Shown: piece by piece, positions 11,536-11,575 of the stretch | Layout of the letters: each line of letters starts with the position of its first letter | How positions within the stretch are numbered: the stretch's first letter is position 1 | From: 2-01-FULL-49-22 sp964639445 | GTDB lineage: Bacteria > Patescibacteriota > Saccharimonadia > Saccharimonadales > UBA10212 | Assembly: GCA_964639445.1 (NCBI GenBank) | Contig: CAZXDA010000017.1 | Location: 1-11,575, forward strand | Length of the DNA stretch: 11,575 nucleotides | Reading direction: 5' to 3' | The notes under the pieces: generated by a model | The model's input: the letters and a program-made list of their open reading frames with translations, nothing else | The model's database searches: none | What the model was told of the DNA's origin: nothing | Translations under genes and position numbers: made by a program

Positions 11536-11575
11536 CAGATCCAAAAGGCAATGTTTTAACAAGCGCCAGTGCCGG
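11521..11575 (+). repeat. 55-bp exact repeat of rpsK at the window end
   Basis: Identical to 10800-10854. It replaces the expected continuation of rpsD and reaches the last base. 55 is a common assembler k-mer size, so this looks like a de Bruijn graph overlap or chimeric join and not a biological duplication. Confidence 0.9.

Noticed and set aside
10800..11575. Terminal overlap indicating a small circular element of ~720 bp.
   Set aside because: The loop would contain only partial rpsK and partial rpsD, both core chromosomal genes cut mid-frame. An assembly artefact is simpler.

Overview
The window looks like a contig end from a Patescibacteria/CPR genome, possibly Saccharibacteria. This rests on the sequence: an spc-type ribosomal protein operon in which rpsE and rplO overlap by ATGA with no rpmD (L30) between them, a cysteine-free L36, and SecY and L15 sequences that resemble those of this group. 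Lack of L30 is a described CPR trait. The lineage call is inference and needs a marker-gene tree. TGA is used as a stop.

Layout. (1) 1-3151: end of rplF, then rplR, rpsE, rplO and secY, all + strand and tightly coupled up to rplO; secY has its own candidate promoter. (2) 3152-9330: a ~6 kb accessory island sitting where many bacteria carry adk and map. It holds a radC / MazG-like / DUF2075 nuclease-helicase operon with 1-nt gaps; a 77-codon orphan; a minus-strand pair of unrecognised genes; and an XRE-Panacea antitoxin with a RelE-like toxin, transcribed divergently from the minus pair. (3) 9338-11535: infA, rpmJ, a four-helix-bundle (S23-like) gene, rpsM, rpsK and a broken rpsD. rpoA and rplQ are not reached.

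Three layers of structure are not explained by the genes. First, a 19-bp motif (AGAAATTTCTCTnnTCGAA) occurs three times in the island, each time just after a + strand gene or operon ends, and divides it into cassette-like blocks. Second, spacers of the infA-rpsD segment carry 7-bp tandem arrays. Those around the S23-like gene are inverted relative to each other, like the ends of a 23S rRNA intervening sequence, and two arrays supply both Shine-Dalgarno and start codon for the next gene. Third, the last 55 bases exactly repeat an internal piece of rpsK and cut rpsD short, which is most likely an assembly artefact.

The ribosomal genes and SecY form the translation and export core. The island looks like a small defence and toxin-antitoxin load inserted into an essential operon. 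It is insulated by a terminator-like hairpin and a fresh promoter in front of infA. No stretch above 300 bases lacks a gene.
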